NCBI GenBank assembly: GCA_021502835.1 | Contig: JAKFGP010000069.1 | Coordinates: 17,961 to 81,960, forward strand | Length of the DNA: 64,000 bases | Source: Streptomyces thinghirensis | GTDB taxonomy: Bacteria > Actinomycetota > Actinomycetia > Streptomycetales > Streptomycetaceae | Direction: 5' to 3' | Shown: positions 19,369-30,912 of the stretch, piece by piece | Layout: the number at the start of each line of letters is the position of its first letter | How positions within the stretch are numbered: position 1 is the stretch's first letter | Made by a program: the position numbers and the translations under genes | The notes under the pieces: model-generated | Database searches by the model: none | The model's input: only the letters and a program-made list of their open reading frames with translations | What the model was told of the DNA's origin: nothing

Positions 19369-21467
19369 ATGAAGGACGGCGACGATCAGCGCACGGCGGC
19401 GCCGGACCCGTCGTGTCCTCCCTGGGCCCCTGCGCGAGTACGCGGTGCTCGCCGACGGCGAGCGGGGCGGTCCTGGATCCCCGGGGCCGGATCGTCTGGC
19501 TGTGCGCCCCGCGGTGGCACGATGACGCGGTGTTCGCGGCGCTCATCGGCGGGGCCGGGCACTTCAACGTGGAGCCGGCCGACCCCTGGCACGTCTGGGG
19601 CGGCTCCTACGAGGAGGGCACGCTGATCCGGATAGCCGGTGGGTGACCTCCGGGTGCGTGATCGAGTGCCGTGAGGCGCTCGCCCTGCCGGCCCGCACCG
19701 ACCGGCTCGTTCTGTTGCGCCGGATGCGGGTGAAGCGGGGCGAGGCACGCGGCCGCGCCTGGATCTGGACCCAGGCCCGGCTTCGGGAACGGCCGGATGC
19801 GCCACCCCCGGCAGGAGCACGGGGTGTGGGACGGCCGAGGCGGAAGGGCTGCGGATGCGGCTCGCCGGGGCGCCGGATGCGGTCTGGCGGGCCGGCGGTG
19901 GGCTGTGCGGCGAGTTCCGACTGCGCGAGGGCGAGACCCACGACCTGGTGCTGGAACTGGCCGTGGGGGCGGGAGACCGACCGCTCGACGCCGACGCGCT
20001 GTGGCGGTCCACGGAACGCGAGTGGCAGCGGGCCGTCCCGGACTGCTCGCGGCTGGTCGCGCCGCGCGACGCCCGGCACGCGTACGCCGTACTGCGCGGA
20101 CTGACCAGCGTCTCCGGCGGCATGGTCGCCGCCGCCACCACGTCCTCGCCGGAGCGGGCCAACAGCGGACGCAACTACGACTACCGCTACGCGTGGCTCC
20201 GCGACCGTGCTACGCCGGTCTCGCGGTCGCCGCGCACGGCCCGCACCCCCTGGTCGACGACGCCGTGCGCTTCGTCGCCGAGCGCATTCTCGAGGACGGT
20301 GGGACAAGGTCCGTCTCCGCCTACACGGTCGACGGGCTGCCGGTCGGCGGGGAACGCCTCGCCGCGGCTGCCCGGCTATCCCGGCGGCACCGACCATGTC
20401 GGCAACGACGCGGCACCCAGTTCCAGCTGGACACCCCCGGCGAGGCGCTGCAGTTTCCTCGCCGCGCCGCCGCGCACGACCGGCTGATCGAGGACGAACG
20501 GCCGGCGCCGCCGTCGCGGTGGACGTCGTGGAGCGGCAGCATGAAGCCGGACGCCGGGCTGTGGGAGCTGAGGACTGCGGTGGACCCACTCGCGGCTGAG
20601 CGTGGTGTGCGGTCTGCGGCGGATGGCGGAGGTGCTGCCCGGGACGGCGGGGCAGTGTTGCAAAACGCTGCTCGCCGACACCGTGTTGTGGGAGACCCGG
20701 CGCCGGTGCCCGGGCGCCCACGGCCGCTGGCGGCGGGCCGCCGACGACGACGGGCCGAGGCCGCGCTGCTCGAGCCGATGGCCCGCGGCTGCGCGTTCGG
20801 GGACGACGACGGTGCGGCCACCCGCGCCTACATCGAGTCCCGGCTGGCCGAGGACGGGTACCTGTACCGCTTCGAACACCCCGTGGAGCCGCCCGGTGAC
20901 GCCGAGGGGGCCTTCCTGCTCTGCGGTTTCACAATGGCGCTCGCCACGCACCGGTCGGGATCGACCAACGCGTTCCGCTGGTTCGAGCGCACCCGGGCGG
21001 CCTGCGGACTGCCCGGGGTTGTTCGCCGAGGAGTTCGACGTGCGCCAGCGGCAGCCGCGCGGCAATCTCCCGCAGGCCTCGTGCACGCGATGATGCTGGA
21101 GTGCGCTGGCCGCCCGGCCGACGAGTCGGCGCTGCCCCGACCGCTCGGGCGCCCGCCCCGGTCGATCCGTGCGGGGCGACCGCCCCGAGGATCCCTGCGT
21201 CGGGCCGCCGCCCGGCCGGGCTCCGGCGTGGCCCCGGCAGTGCAGCCCGGAGGCAGCCGGCCGAGCCGAACCCGTCGCCTCCGCTCCTGCCACGCGCGCG
21301 GGGCCCCGGCAGCCGACCGCCGGCCCACCTCAACAGCCGCCCCAGCCACGCCCCTGCCCAGGCAGTCGCCCCGGCCGGGTCCGTCCGAGGCAGCCGTCCC
21401 CAGCCAGGCCCGTAGGTCGCCGCCCCCAGACCTGGGCTGGTCAGCCGTCCCCAGCCAGGCCCGCTAA
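19369..21467 (+). CDS. Glycoside hydrolase family 15 protein
   Basis: About 600 residues of glucoamylase/trehalase type. The N-terminal beta-domain reads YAVLADGERGAVLDPRGRIVWLCAPRWHDDAVFAALIGG, the usual GH15 opening. The (alpha/alpha)6 barrel follows: LRGLTSVSGGMVAAATTS, then the hallmark NYDYRYAWLRD, and PDAGLWELR, which corresponds to the catalytic general-acid glutamate region. The barrel ends near AFRWFERTRAACGLPGLFAEEFD and HAMMLECA. GH15 members of this class act on starch-like glucans or on trehalose. At least ten frame breaks. In the last frame the protein would continue through a Pro/Ala/Arg-rich stretch to TAA 21465-21467; the true end may be close to 21130. Confidence 0.85.
21392..21464. 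repeat. Pro/Ala-coding degenerate repeat region
   Basis: A 22-base block at 21392-21413 recurs exactly at 21443-21464, giving a period of 51 bases. Related pieces built on CCAGCC and GTCGCCGCC continue to about 21545. The stretch 21140-21590 as a whole is strongly C-rich on the plus strand and low in complexity. It could be the tail of the GH15 gene or a non-coding repeat between convergent genes. Confidence 0.75.
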
Positions 21468-21593
21468 GGTCGCCGCCCCAGCCGGACCCGTCAGGCAGCC
21501 GCCCTCAGCCAGCCCGCCAGGTCGCAGGCCCCAGCCAAGCCCGTCAGGCGGCCGTTCCAGCCGGATCCCGATGGATCGGCGCTGCCCCGTCTG

Positions 21594-22734
<1,141 letters not shown>

Positions 22735-22742
<8 letters not shown>

Positions 22743-24873
22743 CCGTTCCGCCCCCGACCAAGCGGGCACCGTGGCCGACAGCACGCGATCGGGCCGATCG
22801 GCAGGTTCGATGGCGTACGCTGGTCGCGTGCCAGACGGCGTTGGCGACGCCGCCGCGCCCACGATGCCGATCTCGCCGACGCCCTTGATGCCGACCGGGT
22901 CGTCCGGGTCGGGGTCGTCCACCCAGTCCGCCTCGACGTCCGGGACGTCGGCGTGCGTGGCGAGTGGTAGCCGGCGAGGTCGGGGCCGTAGAGGCCGCCG
23001 CTCGCCCGGTCCCGGACCGCCTCTCGTGCAGGGCCACGGAGATGCCCCAGACCATGCCGCCGACCAACTGATTGCGGCGGTGAGCGGGTTGACGATCCGG
23101 CCCGCCGCGAAGATGCCGAGCATGCGGCGCACCCGTACTCGCCGGTGGCGGTGTCCACGGCGACCTCGGCGAACTGCGCGCCGAAGGAGTGCCGTTCCTT
23201 CTGCGCGAGGGCGCCGAGGGCCGCGTGGTGTCGGAGCGTACGGTGATGCCCCCTCCGGCGGGATGCTCGTGCCCAGGGCGAGCCTTTCCCGCAGTTCGCG
23301 GGCCGCCCCGGTGATCGCCCACGCCCAGGAGCGGGTGCCCATCGAGCTGCCGGCGATCATCGCCGGTCCGAAATCGCTGTCCCCGATGCGGACCCCGGAC
23401 CTGCTCGGGCGTGACGTCCAGCGCGTCGGCGGCCACCAGGGTGAGCGGCGGTACGGGCGCCGGTGCCGATGTCGGCGGCGGCGATCCGCACGGTGAAGGT
23501 GCCGTCGGCCTCCGCGGTCACGAGAGCGGTGGACGGCCCGCGCCCGTTGGAAGGACGCCGCGGCCGTGCTGGTGCCCAGCAGCCAGCGCCCGTCGCGGCG
23601 CACCCCGGGACGCGGATCGCGCTCCGCCCAGCCGAAGCGGCGCGCTCCTCGTTGAAGCAGGCGGCCGGGTTGCGGCCGCTGAACGGCAGTCCGGAGACCG
23701 GGCCGACCTCCGGCCGTTGCGCAGGCGCAGGTCGATCGGGTCGACGCCGCAGCGCTCGGCGAGTTCGTCGAACGCCGACTCGATCGCGAAGGACCCCGGC
23801 GCCTCACCCGGCGCGCGCATGAACGTCGGGGACGGCACGTCGAGCCGTACGACGTGGTTGGCCGTGCGGTGGCGCCGGCGTCGTACATCACCCCGGCGAC
23901 ACCGGCGCCGGGCTCGACGAACTCGTAGACGGTCGACGTCTGGTTCAGCGAGCGGTGTTCCAGTGCGCGCAGCCGGCCGACGGCGCCGGCGCCGAGCCGG
24001 ACGTGCTGGTGGTGGGGCTGCGGTACCCGGCCGAAGCGAGAACATCCGTCGACGGGTCATGACCACGCGCACCGGACGGTGCAGCACGGTCGCGGCCATC
24101 ACCGCCGGACACCTGGTGGGCGCGCAGGCCCTTGCTGCCGAAGCCGCCGCCGACGTGTTCGGAGCGCACCCGCACCGAGGACTCGTCGAGGGAGAACATC
24201 TTCACGAGTTCGCCCTGGATCCAGGTGGTGCCCTGGTTGGAGTCGACGACCTCCAGCCGGCCGCCGTCCCACAGGGCGGTGGCCGCGTGCGGCTCCATCA
24301 TGCTGTGGTGCTCTTCGGGGTGGTGTACTCCTCGTCCACCACGACGGCGGACGCCGCCAGGCCGGCCGCCAGGTCCCCTTCTCGGTCTCCGCGGGCATGT
24401 GTCCGTCGGCCGGGTAGGCGTCGGGGCGGTCGGCGGAGAGCGTGATGTCGTGCGGTTCCGTGTCGTACGTGACGACGAGGGCCTCGGCGGCCTCCCTCGC
24501 CTGCTCGGGCGTCCCGGCGACGACGAGGGCGACCGGCCATCCGCGTGCGGCACCCGGTCGTTCTGGAAGACGGCGGCGGTCGGGTCCGGCGGAATGCCCA
24601 GCATGCCCACGTAGTCGGTGTCGACGCGCGGGGCGTTGCCGTGGTGGAGGACGGCGAGCACGCCGGGCATGCCGAGGACGGGGTCGGTGTCGATGGAGCG
24701 GATGCGGCCCGGGCGACGGTGGACAGCACCAGCCAGCCGTGCGCGAGGTCGGCGAAGGGTATCTCGCCGGCGTAGCGGGCCGCTCCGGTGACTTTGTCGC
24801 GGCCCTCCACACGCGTGTGCGCGGTGCCGACGGCGCCCTTCGCCGTCGTAGGACCGGTCGTGGCGGTGGTCAT
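22735..24873 (-). CDS. paoC: PaoC-type aldehyde oxidoreductase, molybdenum-binding subunit
   Basis: About 710 residues. The N-terminus TRVEGRDKVTGAARYAGEIPFADLAHGWLVLSTVARG is the standard opening of the large molybdopterin subunit of the xanthine oxidase family. Further landmarks are HHSMMEPHAATALWDGG, GTTWIQGELVKMFSL, VRVRSEHVGGGFGSKGLRAH (the GGGFGxK loop), FMRAPGEAPGSFAIESAFDELAE (the RAPGE-type region) and DPVGIKGVGEIGIVG near the C-terminus, whose GVGE glutamate is the catalytic base. The ATG overlaps the stop of the FAD subunit gene (ATGA). The stop is inferred at 22735, overlapping the xdhC start. About nine frame breaks. Subunit order and length fit the PaoABC group rather than the coxSML group. 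Confidence 0.88.
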
Positions 24874-25863
24874 CGGGCGGCCTCCTCGGCGAGTTCGGTC
24901 AGGACGGCCACCACGAGGTTGCGCATGAGGGTCACCTTGTATCCGTTGTCGGGCAGCGGCCTGGCGGCCGCGAGTTCGGCGTCCGCGGCGGCGGCGAAGG
25001 TCTCCCCGTCGGCCGGTCGGCCGATCAGCACCTCCTCGGCCGCGCGGGCCCGCCAGGGCCGGGAGGCGACCGCGCCGAAGGCCAGCCGCGCGTCGCGCAC
25101 GACGCCGCCCTCGACGTCGAGCGCGGCGGCGACCGAGCCGATCGCGAAGGCGTACGAGGCGCGCTCGCGCACCTTGCGGTAGCGGGAGCGGGCGGCGACC
25201 GGGGCGGGCGGCAGGGCGATGCCGGTGATCAGCGCGCCGGGCGGCAGGGCGGTCTCCCGGTCCGGGGTGTCGCCGACGGGGAGGTAGAAGTCGGCGAGCG
25301 GTGACTCGCCCGGACCGTCGGCGGTTTCGTAGGTGACGACCGCGTCGAAGGCCGCGAGGGCGACGCCCATGTCCGAGGGGTGCACGGCAACGCAGTGGTC
25401 GGAGGCGCCCAGGATGGCGTGGTTGTGGTGCTCACCCGTGATCGCGGGACAACCACTGCCGGGGACACGCTTGTTGCACGGCTTGCTCACGTCGGTGAAG
25501 TAGCCGCAGCGGGTGCGCTGGAGCAGGTTGCCGCCGACGGTGGCCATGTTGCGCAGCTGCCCGGAGGCACCGGCCAGCACCGCCTGGGTCAGCGCCGGGT
25601 AGGAGCGGCGCACTTCCGGGGTGGGCGGCGAGGTCGCTGTTGGTGACGGTCGCGCCGATGCGCAGGCCGCCGTCGGCGGTCGGCTCGATGCCGTCCAGGG
25701 GGAGTTCGCGGACGTCGACGAGCCGGGCGGGGCGTTCGACGCCGGTCTTCATCAGGTCGACGAGGTTGGTGCCGCCGCCGAGGAAGCGGGCTTCCGGGTC
25801 GGCGGCGAGCAGCGCCACCGCACCGGAGACGTCGTCGGCGCGCTCGTATCCGAACTCCCTCAT
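24870..25863 (-). CDS. paoB: PaoB-type aldehyde oxidoreductase, FAD/[4Fe-4S] subunit
   Basis: Starts [41 protein letters not shown], with the [13 protein letters not shown]-pyrophosphate loop. The second FAD loop is [20 protein letters not shown]. It continues with [13 protein letters not shown], a cysteine pattern like that of E. coli PaoB (YagS), which binds a [4Fe-4S] cluster not present in ordinary xanthine dehydrogenase FAD subunits. The C-terminal domain ([28 protein letters not shown]) is intact. One frame break near 25615 apart, the gene reads cleanly. It overlaps both neighbours by 4 bases (ATGA), so translation of the three subunits is probably coupled. Confidence 0.92.
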
Positions 25864-26439
25864 GCGGTCGTCTCCTTCGCGCTCTTGGTATCCGCCGCGC
25901 CGTACGCCTCGGCCGCGCGGGCGACCGCCTGGACGATGGAGACATAGGCGCCGCACCGGCACAGGTTGCCGCTCATCCGCTCGCGGATCTCCTCCGGTGT
26001 CAGGGGTGGCGGTCCGGCCTCGGGCCGTACGTCCTCGGTGGCGGCGCTGGGCCAGCCGGCCGCGTGCTCCTCGATGAGGGCGATCGCCGAGCAGATCTGG
26101 CCAGGGGTGCAGTAGCCGCACTGGTAGCCGTCGAGGTCGAGGAATGCCTGCTGCACCGGGTGCAGGCGGTCGCCCTCGGCCATGCCCTCGATGGTGGTGA
26201 TCTCGCGTCCCTCGGCGGCGACGGCGAGGTTCAGGCAGGAGACGGTGCGACGCCCGTCGACCAGGACGGTGCAGGCGCCGCACTGCCCCCTGGTCGCAGC
26301 CCTTCTTGGTACCGGTGAGGTCGAGGCGCTCGCGCAGGGCGTCGAGGAGGGTGGTGCGGTGGTCGACGGTCAGCTGGTGCTTCTCGCCGTTGATGTTCAG
26401 AATGACGGCGCTGGACGTCGACGAGGGCGCTGGGGCCAT
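25860..26439 (-). CDS. paoA: PaoA-type aldehyde oxidoreductase, [2Fe-2S] subunit
   Basis: About 190 residues. [39 protein letters not shown] begins the plant-type ferredoxin domain; the rest of its cysteine loop is split by a frame break at a C run near 26286. The second domain shows [17 protein letters not shown] and [18 protein letters not shown], the cysteine ligands of the helical [2Fe-2S] domain. E. coli PaoA is exported with a Tat signal. Here the N-terminus is only [12 protein letters not shown] before the first strand, with no twin-arginine motif, so this enzyme is probably cytoplasmic. First gene of the operon, facing the tetR gene across two palindromes. Confidence 0.92.
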
Positions 26440-26547
26440 GATCAGCCTTCTTTGGTGTCTGTTGACCGGGAATACTGGCTGTAGGCGGTGGGGTCATCGA
26501 TGGGCGGAGGCCGCCGGCCGTGGCCGCCGCTAGAGTGGACCGGCAAC

Positions 26548-26561
26548 CGGACAACTGTCCG
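26548..26561. promoter_or_regulatory. TetR-type operator, site 1
   Basis: CGGACAACTGTCCG has 6-base inverted arms CGGACA/TGTCCG around a 2-base centre. It lies between the divergent paoA-like and tetR genes, 109 bases upstream of the paoA start codon. The same arms recur in site 2, centred 31 bases away (about three helical turns), so two dimers would sit on one face of the DNA. Confidence 0.8.
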
Positions 26562-26578
26562 CTCGCTGGAAAACGTAA

Positions 26579-26592
26579 CGGACAGCTGTCCG
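26579..26592. promoter_or_regulatory. TetR-type operator, site 2
   Basis: CGGACAGCTGTCCG is a perfect 14-bp palindrome with the same arms as site 1. It lies 44 bases upstream of the tetR GTG. Autorepression together with repression of the divergent oxidoreductase operon is the simplest reading. Confidence 0.8.
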
Positions 26593-26636
26593 CTTAGCAA
26601 GAACGGGATTCGGCCACGAACCCGGAAGGAGGACGA

Positions 26637-27230
26637 GTGCCGCAGCCGAAGAGGGACAGGCCGGACACTCCCCGCGTTCGGACGCCCAGCGCAACCGCGA
26701 GCGGATCCTGAAAGTGGCCACAGAGGAACTGACGCGCTGCGCGGACGCCCCCCGTTGAGCGGCATCGCCAAGAAGGCGGGCGTCGGACAGGGCACCTTCT
26801 ACCGCAACTTCCCGCACCGCGAGGCGCTGGTCCTGGAGGTCTACCGCTACGAGATGCAGCAGGTGGCGGACGCCGCGCCCGAGTTGCTGGCCACGCGGGA
26901 GCCCGAGCGGGCCCCTGCGTGAATGGATGGACCGCCTCGCCCGCTTCGCGATGACCAAGGCCGGTCTGGCGGACGCGATCCGGCTGGTCACCAGCGCGCC
27001 CGGCGGACCGGAGAAGCCGCGCCCCACCCCCGTCATGGACGCGGCCCAGCTCCTGCTCCCGCGTCAACGAGGAGGCCGGCACCATCCGGCCCGGAGTCTC
27101 CGCGGACGACTTCTTCCTCGTCATCGGCGGTCTCTGGCTGATCGATCCCGGCGAGGACCGGCAGCCGCGGGCCACCCGGTTCCTGGACTTCGTCATGGAC
27201 GCGCTGCGGGCGGGAGCGCCAGGCCGGTGA
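26637..27230 (+). CDS. TetR family transcriptional regulator
   Basis: GTG start after AAGGAGGACGA. The DNA-binding domain is split by frame breaks near 26680 and 26752: NRERILKVATEELTR, then LSGIAKKAGVGQGTFYRNFPHREALVLEVYRYEMQQVA, which is a standard TetR helix-turn-helix. The ligand-binding part includes MDRLARFAMTKAGLADAIRLVTS and ends DFVMDALRAGAPGR. Length about 195 residues. It is divergent from the paoABCD-like operon with the two matching palindromes between them, so it most likely represses that operon until a substrate-like aldehyde or aromatic ligand binds. Its 3' end overlaps the convergent response-regulator gene by 38 bases. Confidence 0.9.
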
Positions 27231-27984
27231 CCGCGCCCCGGAAGCGGTAGCGGCGCTCGGGGCGGCCCGCCACCCCGTAGCGCAGGGAGACCTCCGCGCT
27301 GCCGACGGTGTGGAAGTACTCCAGGTAGCGGCGGGCGCTGACCCGGGAGACGCCGGTCAGGGCCGCGCACTCGCTGGCGGACAGGGAGCCGTCGGCCGCA
27401 CGCAACGTGCGTTCGACCAGCTCGGCGGTCTCCACGCTCATGCCCTGGGCAGCGCCGGGACCGGCGCGGCCGGCGACGCTCCCGCCAGTACGCGGTCGAC
27501 GTCGGCCTGGCTGCGCACCACTGTGCCGAGCAGCCGGCCCCGCTGGACGGCGTAGCGCTCCAGCCGGACCCGCAGGTCCTCGAACTCGAACGGTTTGAGC
27601 AGGTAGTCGACCACCCCGTGCCGGACGGCGCCGCGCACCGCGCCGGCCTCCCGGGCCGCGCTGATGACCATGACGTCGCAGTCGTGCCCGGCGGCGCGCA
27701 GCCGGGGGATGACGTCGAGGCCGAAGACGTCCGGCAGGTACAGGTCGAGGAGGACGAGGTCGGGTCGCAGTTCCCCGACGGCGGCGAGCGCCTGCTCCCC
27801 GGTGCCCGCGACCCCGACGACCCGGAAGGGCTCGACGCGCTCCACGAAGGCGCGGTGGACCCGGGCCACCATGAAGTCGTCGTCGACCACGAGCACGCCG
27901 ATCGCGGCGTCGGTGCCCCGGGGCCGCCGCCCCCGTCACAGCGGTCGTGGCGGCCGCGTCGGCCGTGCCGCTCGTACCCGTCAT
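27193..27984 (-). CDS. CitB/DcuR-type response regulator
   Basis: After an Ala/Thr-rich N-terminal stretch the receiver domain reads LVVDDDFMVARVHRAFVERV (acidic pocket), PDLVLLDLYLPDVFGLDVI (phospho-accepting Asp in LLD) and VVDYLLKPFEFEDL (conserved Lys). The output domain near the C-terminus has SASECAALTGVSRVSARRYLEYFHTVGSAEVSLRYG, the helix-turn-helix found in CitB/DcuR regulators of di- and tricarboxylate transport. One frame break near 27920 separates the N-terminus from the receiver. The ATG overlaps the stop of the kinase gene (ATGA). Two-component control of the divergent tct operon is the obvious role. Confidence 0.92.
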   Translation of the reverse strand: MTGTSGTADAAATTAVTGAAAPGHRRRDRRARGRRRLHGGPGPPRLRGARRALPGRRGRGHRGAGARRRRGTATRPRPPRPVPAGRLRPRRHPPAARRRARLRRHGHQRGPGGRRGARRRPARGGRLPAQTVRVRGPAGPAGALRRPAGPAARHSGAQPGRRRPRTGGSVAGRAGPGAAQGMSVETAELVERTLRAADGSLSASECAALTGVSRVSARRYLEYFHTVGSAEVSLRYGVAGRPERRYRFRGAVTGLALPPAARP

Positions 27985-29590
27985 GGTGCTGCTCCTTCCG
28001 CCACCGCGTCGGTGAGGTGGCTGACGGTCATGCGTGCGGTGAACATGGCACCCTCGGGGGTGTTGGTCACCGAGATCTCACCGCCGTGGCGCTCGCAGAC
28101 CAGCCTGGTCAGCGCCAGGCCGATGCCGCGCTCGCCCTGCCGGGCGGCCTTGGTGGTGAAGCCGTGGGGAGAAGACCTCGCGGGCCAGTTCCGGCGCCAC
28201 GCCGGGCCCGGAGTCGCGGACCACGATCTCGACGCTGGAGGCGTCCTGGCGCAGCTCGACCTCCACCCAGGCGCCGTGGTCGCCATCGGGCGCCCTGGCG
28301 GCGTCCAGGGCGTTGTCGACGAGGTTGCCGACCACGGTCGCCACGTCCGCGGCGTCCTCCGGGGGCGAGCCGGTCGAGCGCCGTGCGGTCGGACACCCGC
28401 AGGGCGACCCTGCGCTCGGCCGCCAGGGAGGACTTCGCCGTCAGCAGCGCGGCCACGGCGGTGTCACGGACCCGGCGGCTGAGGGTGACGTCCAGGGACT
28501 GGCGGCGCTGGTTGAGCGCGCGGATGTAGCGCACCACCTCGTCCTGCTCGCCGATCTGGATGAGTCCGGAGATGGTGTGCAGTTGGTTGGCGAACTCGTG
28601 GGCCTGGGCGCGCAGCAGCTCGGAGGTGCTGCGGAAGGAGCCGATCTCCCGTTCCAGGCGGGCCAGTTCGGTGCGGTCGCGCAGGGTGGTGACCGAGCCG
28701 AACGGGCGGCCGTCCTTGGTGACGGTCATGCGGTTCATCACCAGGACCCGGCCGTGGCGGACCACGACCTCGTCGCGTGGTTCGGCCCCGTCCGCCGCGG
28801 CCCCGGCCAGGACGTCGCGCAGCCGTCCGTCGATGCCGAGGCCGTCCAGGCTCTGGCCCACGCAGTCGGCGGGCAGGTCGAGCAGGCGCCGGCCCATCTC
28901 GTTGACCAGGGTCAGCCGGTGCTGCGGATCGAGGGCGACCACGCCCTCGGCGATGCCGTACAGCATGGCCTCCCGGTGCTCGGCGAGCCCGGCGATCTCG
29001 CGCGGTTCCAGGCCGAGGGTCTGCCGTTTGACGCGCCGGGCGAGGAGCCGGGAGCCGGCCACGCCGAGGCCGCTGGCGATACCGAGGTAGGCCAGGAGGT
29101 AGGACGAGGCGCCACTGAGGCGCTGCCACACCGTCGGGTCGGCCTCGCCGACCATCACCGTGCCGAGGTGCCGGCCGAGGGTCTCGCGGGTGGCGCCGAG
29201 CACCGGGACCTGGGCGACGAGCTCACGGCTGCCGTGCACCGTCAGCGGGCCCGACCAGCCGCGCCCCTCGGCGGCACCCTCGCCGCGCGGCAGCCAGCCG
29301 CCGATCAGCGTGGGGTCGGTGGAACTGACGACGCGGCCGCCGGCGTCGGCCACCGTGACCGAGGTGACCCCGGACTGGGTCTGTGTGGAGTTCACCAGCG
29401 GGGCGAGGGCCTCCTGCGGCACGGGGCGCAGCAGCTGGCTGCGGACCAGGGGCGTGGCGGCGAGCTGCTCGGCCAGGGCGGTGACCCGGCGGCCCTCGAC
29501 GCGGTTGAAGGTGGCCTTGGACTGGGCGAGCGAGACGGCGGCGACCGCGAGCAGCACGACCACGACGATGGCGAGCTGGAGGACCAGCAT
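27981..29590 (-). CDS. CitA/DcuS-type sensor histidine kinase
   Basis: N-terminal membrane helix MLVLQLAIVVVVLLAVAAVSLA, an extracytoplasmic PAS-like sensor (LAEQLAATPLVRSQLL to GTVMVGEADPTVW), a second helix SYLLAYLGIASGLGVAGSRLL, a cytoplasmic PAS domain (YGIAEGVVALDPQHRLTLVN), the phospho-acceptor box RAQAHEFANQLHTISGLIQ, and an ATPase domain with VVGNLVDNALDAARAPDG (N box), RDSGPGVAPELA (G1) and ERGIGLALTRLVCERHGG (G2). This is the CitA/DcuS family, which senses carboxylates outside the membrane. Breaks lie near 28170 and 28365. The start is taken at the ATG before the first helix; ATGs at 29679 and 29682 would add about 30 residues after one frame change. Confidence 0.93.
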
Positions 29591-29926
29591 CTCGCCCGCG
29601 AGGGTCTGACGGCGGAAGGTGGGGCCACGGCTGACTCGATCTCGGCTGACGGGGGCGGGCGGGTGTGCCGGCTCGCCATCATGGCGCCCACCTGCGGCGA
29701 AGGAAAAGAGATGTGCTGTCTTCGCAATGAACCGGGGATGCGTCGGCGACGTACCGGTGATCCACCGGGCGGCCAGGCGGTGACCGCAAAGACCACAACC
29801 TCCCTTGGTTCCGCAAGGAAGACAGGCCGCTGGTCCGCAGGCACCATGTGGCCCACGTCACCCTCCCCCACAGGGGCTCGCCCCTGACCACTTACCGCTC
29901 TACCCAACCGACAGGTGGTGTCATAC
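29591..29926. other. Intergenic region between sensor kinase and tctC
   Basis: 336 bases between the divergent citAB-like and tctCBA genes, possibly including the true 5' end of the kinase gene. A perfect 6-bp hairpin, CAGGGG-CTCG-CCCCTG at 29871-29886, lies 41 bases before the tctC start in its likely leader. A smaller stem, CCTTG/CAAGG, lies near 29801-29816. Response-regulator binding sites must be here, but no clear repeat identifies them. No other gene is visible. Confidence 0.5.
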
Positions 29927-30912
29927 GTGCGCCTGCGCACCCCCTTGCCCTGCTCGGGGCCGCCGTGCTCGTGCTCGCGGGGCCGCCGCTGCTCTCCACG
30001 GGCAGCGACGCCGAGACCGGCACGCAGATCCCCGGCCTGCGCTTCATGGTTCCCAACACGCCGGGCGGCGGCTACGACATCACCGCCCGCACGGCCGCGA
30101 AGAACGCCGAGGACGCCGGGCTCACGCACAACATCGAGGTGTTCAACCTGCCCGGCGCGGGCGGCACCGTGGGCCTGAGCCGGCTGGTGAGCGAACACGG
30201 CAACGGCAAGCTCGCCATGTCCATGGGCCTCGGCGTGGTGGGCGCCGCCCGTTCCAACCACGCGCCCAAGACCCTCGCCGACACCACGCCGATCGCGCGG
30301 CTCACCGAGGAGCAGGACGTCGTCGTGGTCGGCAAGGACTCGCCGTACAAGACGATCGACGAACTGATCACCGCCTGGAAGAAGGACCCGGGCAAGATCC
30401 CTGTCGGCGGCGGTTCGTCGCCGGGCGGGCCCGACCACCTCGCGCCGATGCTGATGGCGCAGGCCGCCGGGATCTCCCCAAGTCCGGTCAACTACATCCC
30501 CTTCGACGGCGGCGGCGAGCTGCTCGCCTCGATCCTCGGCAACAAGGTCGGGTTCGGGGTCTCCGGTGTCGGCGAGTACCTGGACCAGATCAAGGCCGGC
30601 GAGCTGCGGGTGCTCGCGGTGACCGGCCCCGAGCGGGTCGACGACCTGAAGGACGCGCCGACGCTGAAGGAGTCCGGCTACGACGTGGACTTCACCAACT
30701 GGCGCGGCATCGTCGCCCCGCCCGGCCTGTCGGAGGCGGAGCGGAACAAGCTGACCCGCCTGTTCGAGGAGCTGCACGACTCTCCGGAATGGAAGAAGTC
30801 CCTGGACCAGAACGGCTGGGACGACGCCTTCCTCACCGGTGACGAGTTCGGCGCGTTCCTGGAGGCCCAGGACAAGCGTGTGGTGTCGGTACTGAAGGAG
30901 CTGGGACTGTGA
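29927..30912 (+). CDS. tctC: Tripartite tricarboxylate transporter, substrate-binding protein
   Basis: Extracytoplasmic solute receptor of the TctC/Bug family. A signal sequence (LALLGAAVLVLAGPPLLSTGS) precedes IPGLRFMVPNTPGGGYDITARTAAKNA, the family's ligand loop. NLPGAGGTVGLSRLVSE, MLMAQAAGISPSPVNYIPFDGGGELLASILGNKV and ELRVLAVTGPERVDDLKDAPTLKESGYDVDFTNWRGIVAPPGL are all standard blocks. The GTG at 29927 has AGGTGG 8 bases upstream and fits MRLRTPLALLG if one C is restored near 29940; the rest reads in one frame. It delivers citrate or a related carboxylate to TctAB. The stop overlaps the tctB start (GTGA). Confidence 0.93.

Noticed and set aside
28313..29887. 524-residue plus-strand open frame opposite the sensor kinase
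   Set aside because: The product is a Gly/Ala/His/Gln-rich shadow, while the minus strand gives a complete DcuS-like kinase.
29392..30777. Long open frame on the minus strand opposite tctC
   Set aside because: It is the complement shadow of tctC, caused by strong third-position G/C bias; the protein has no family features.
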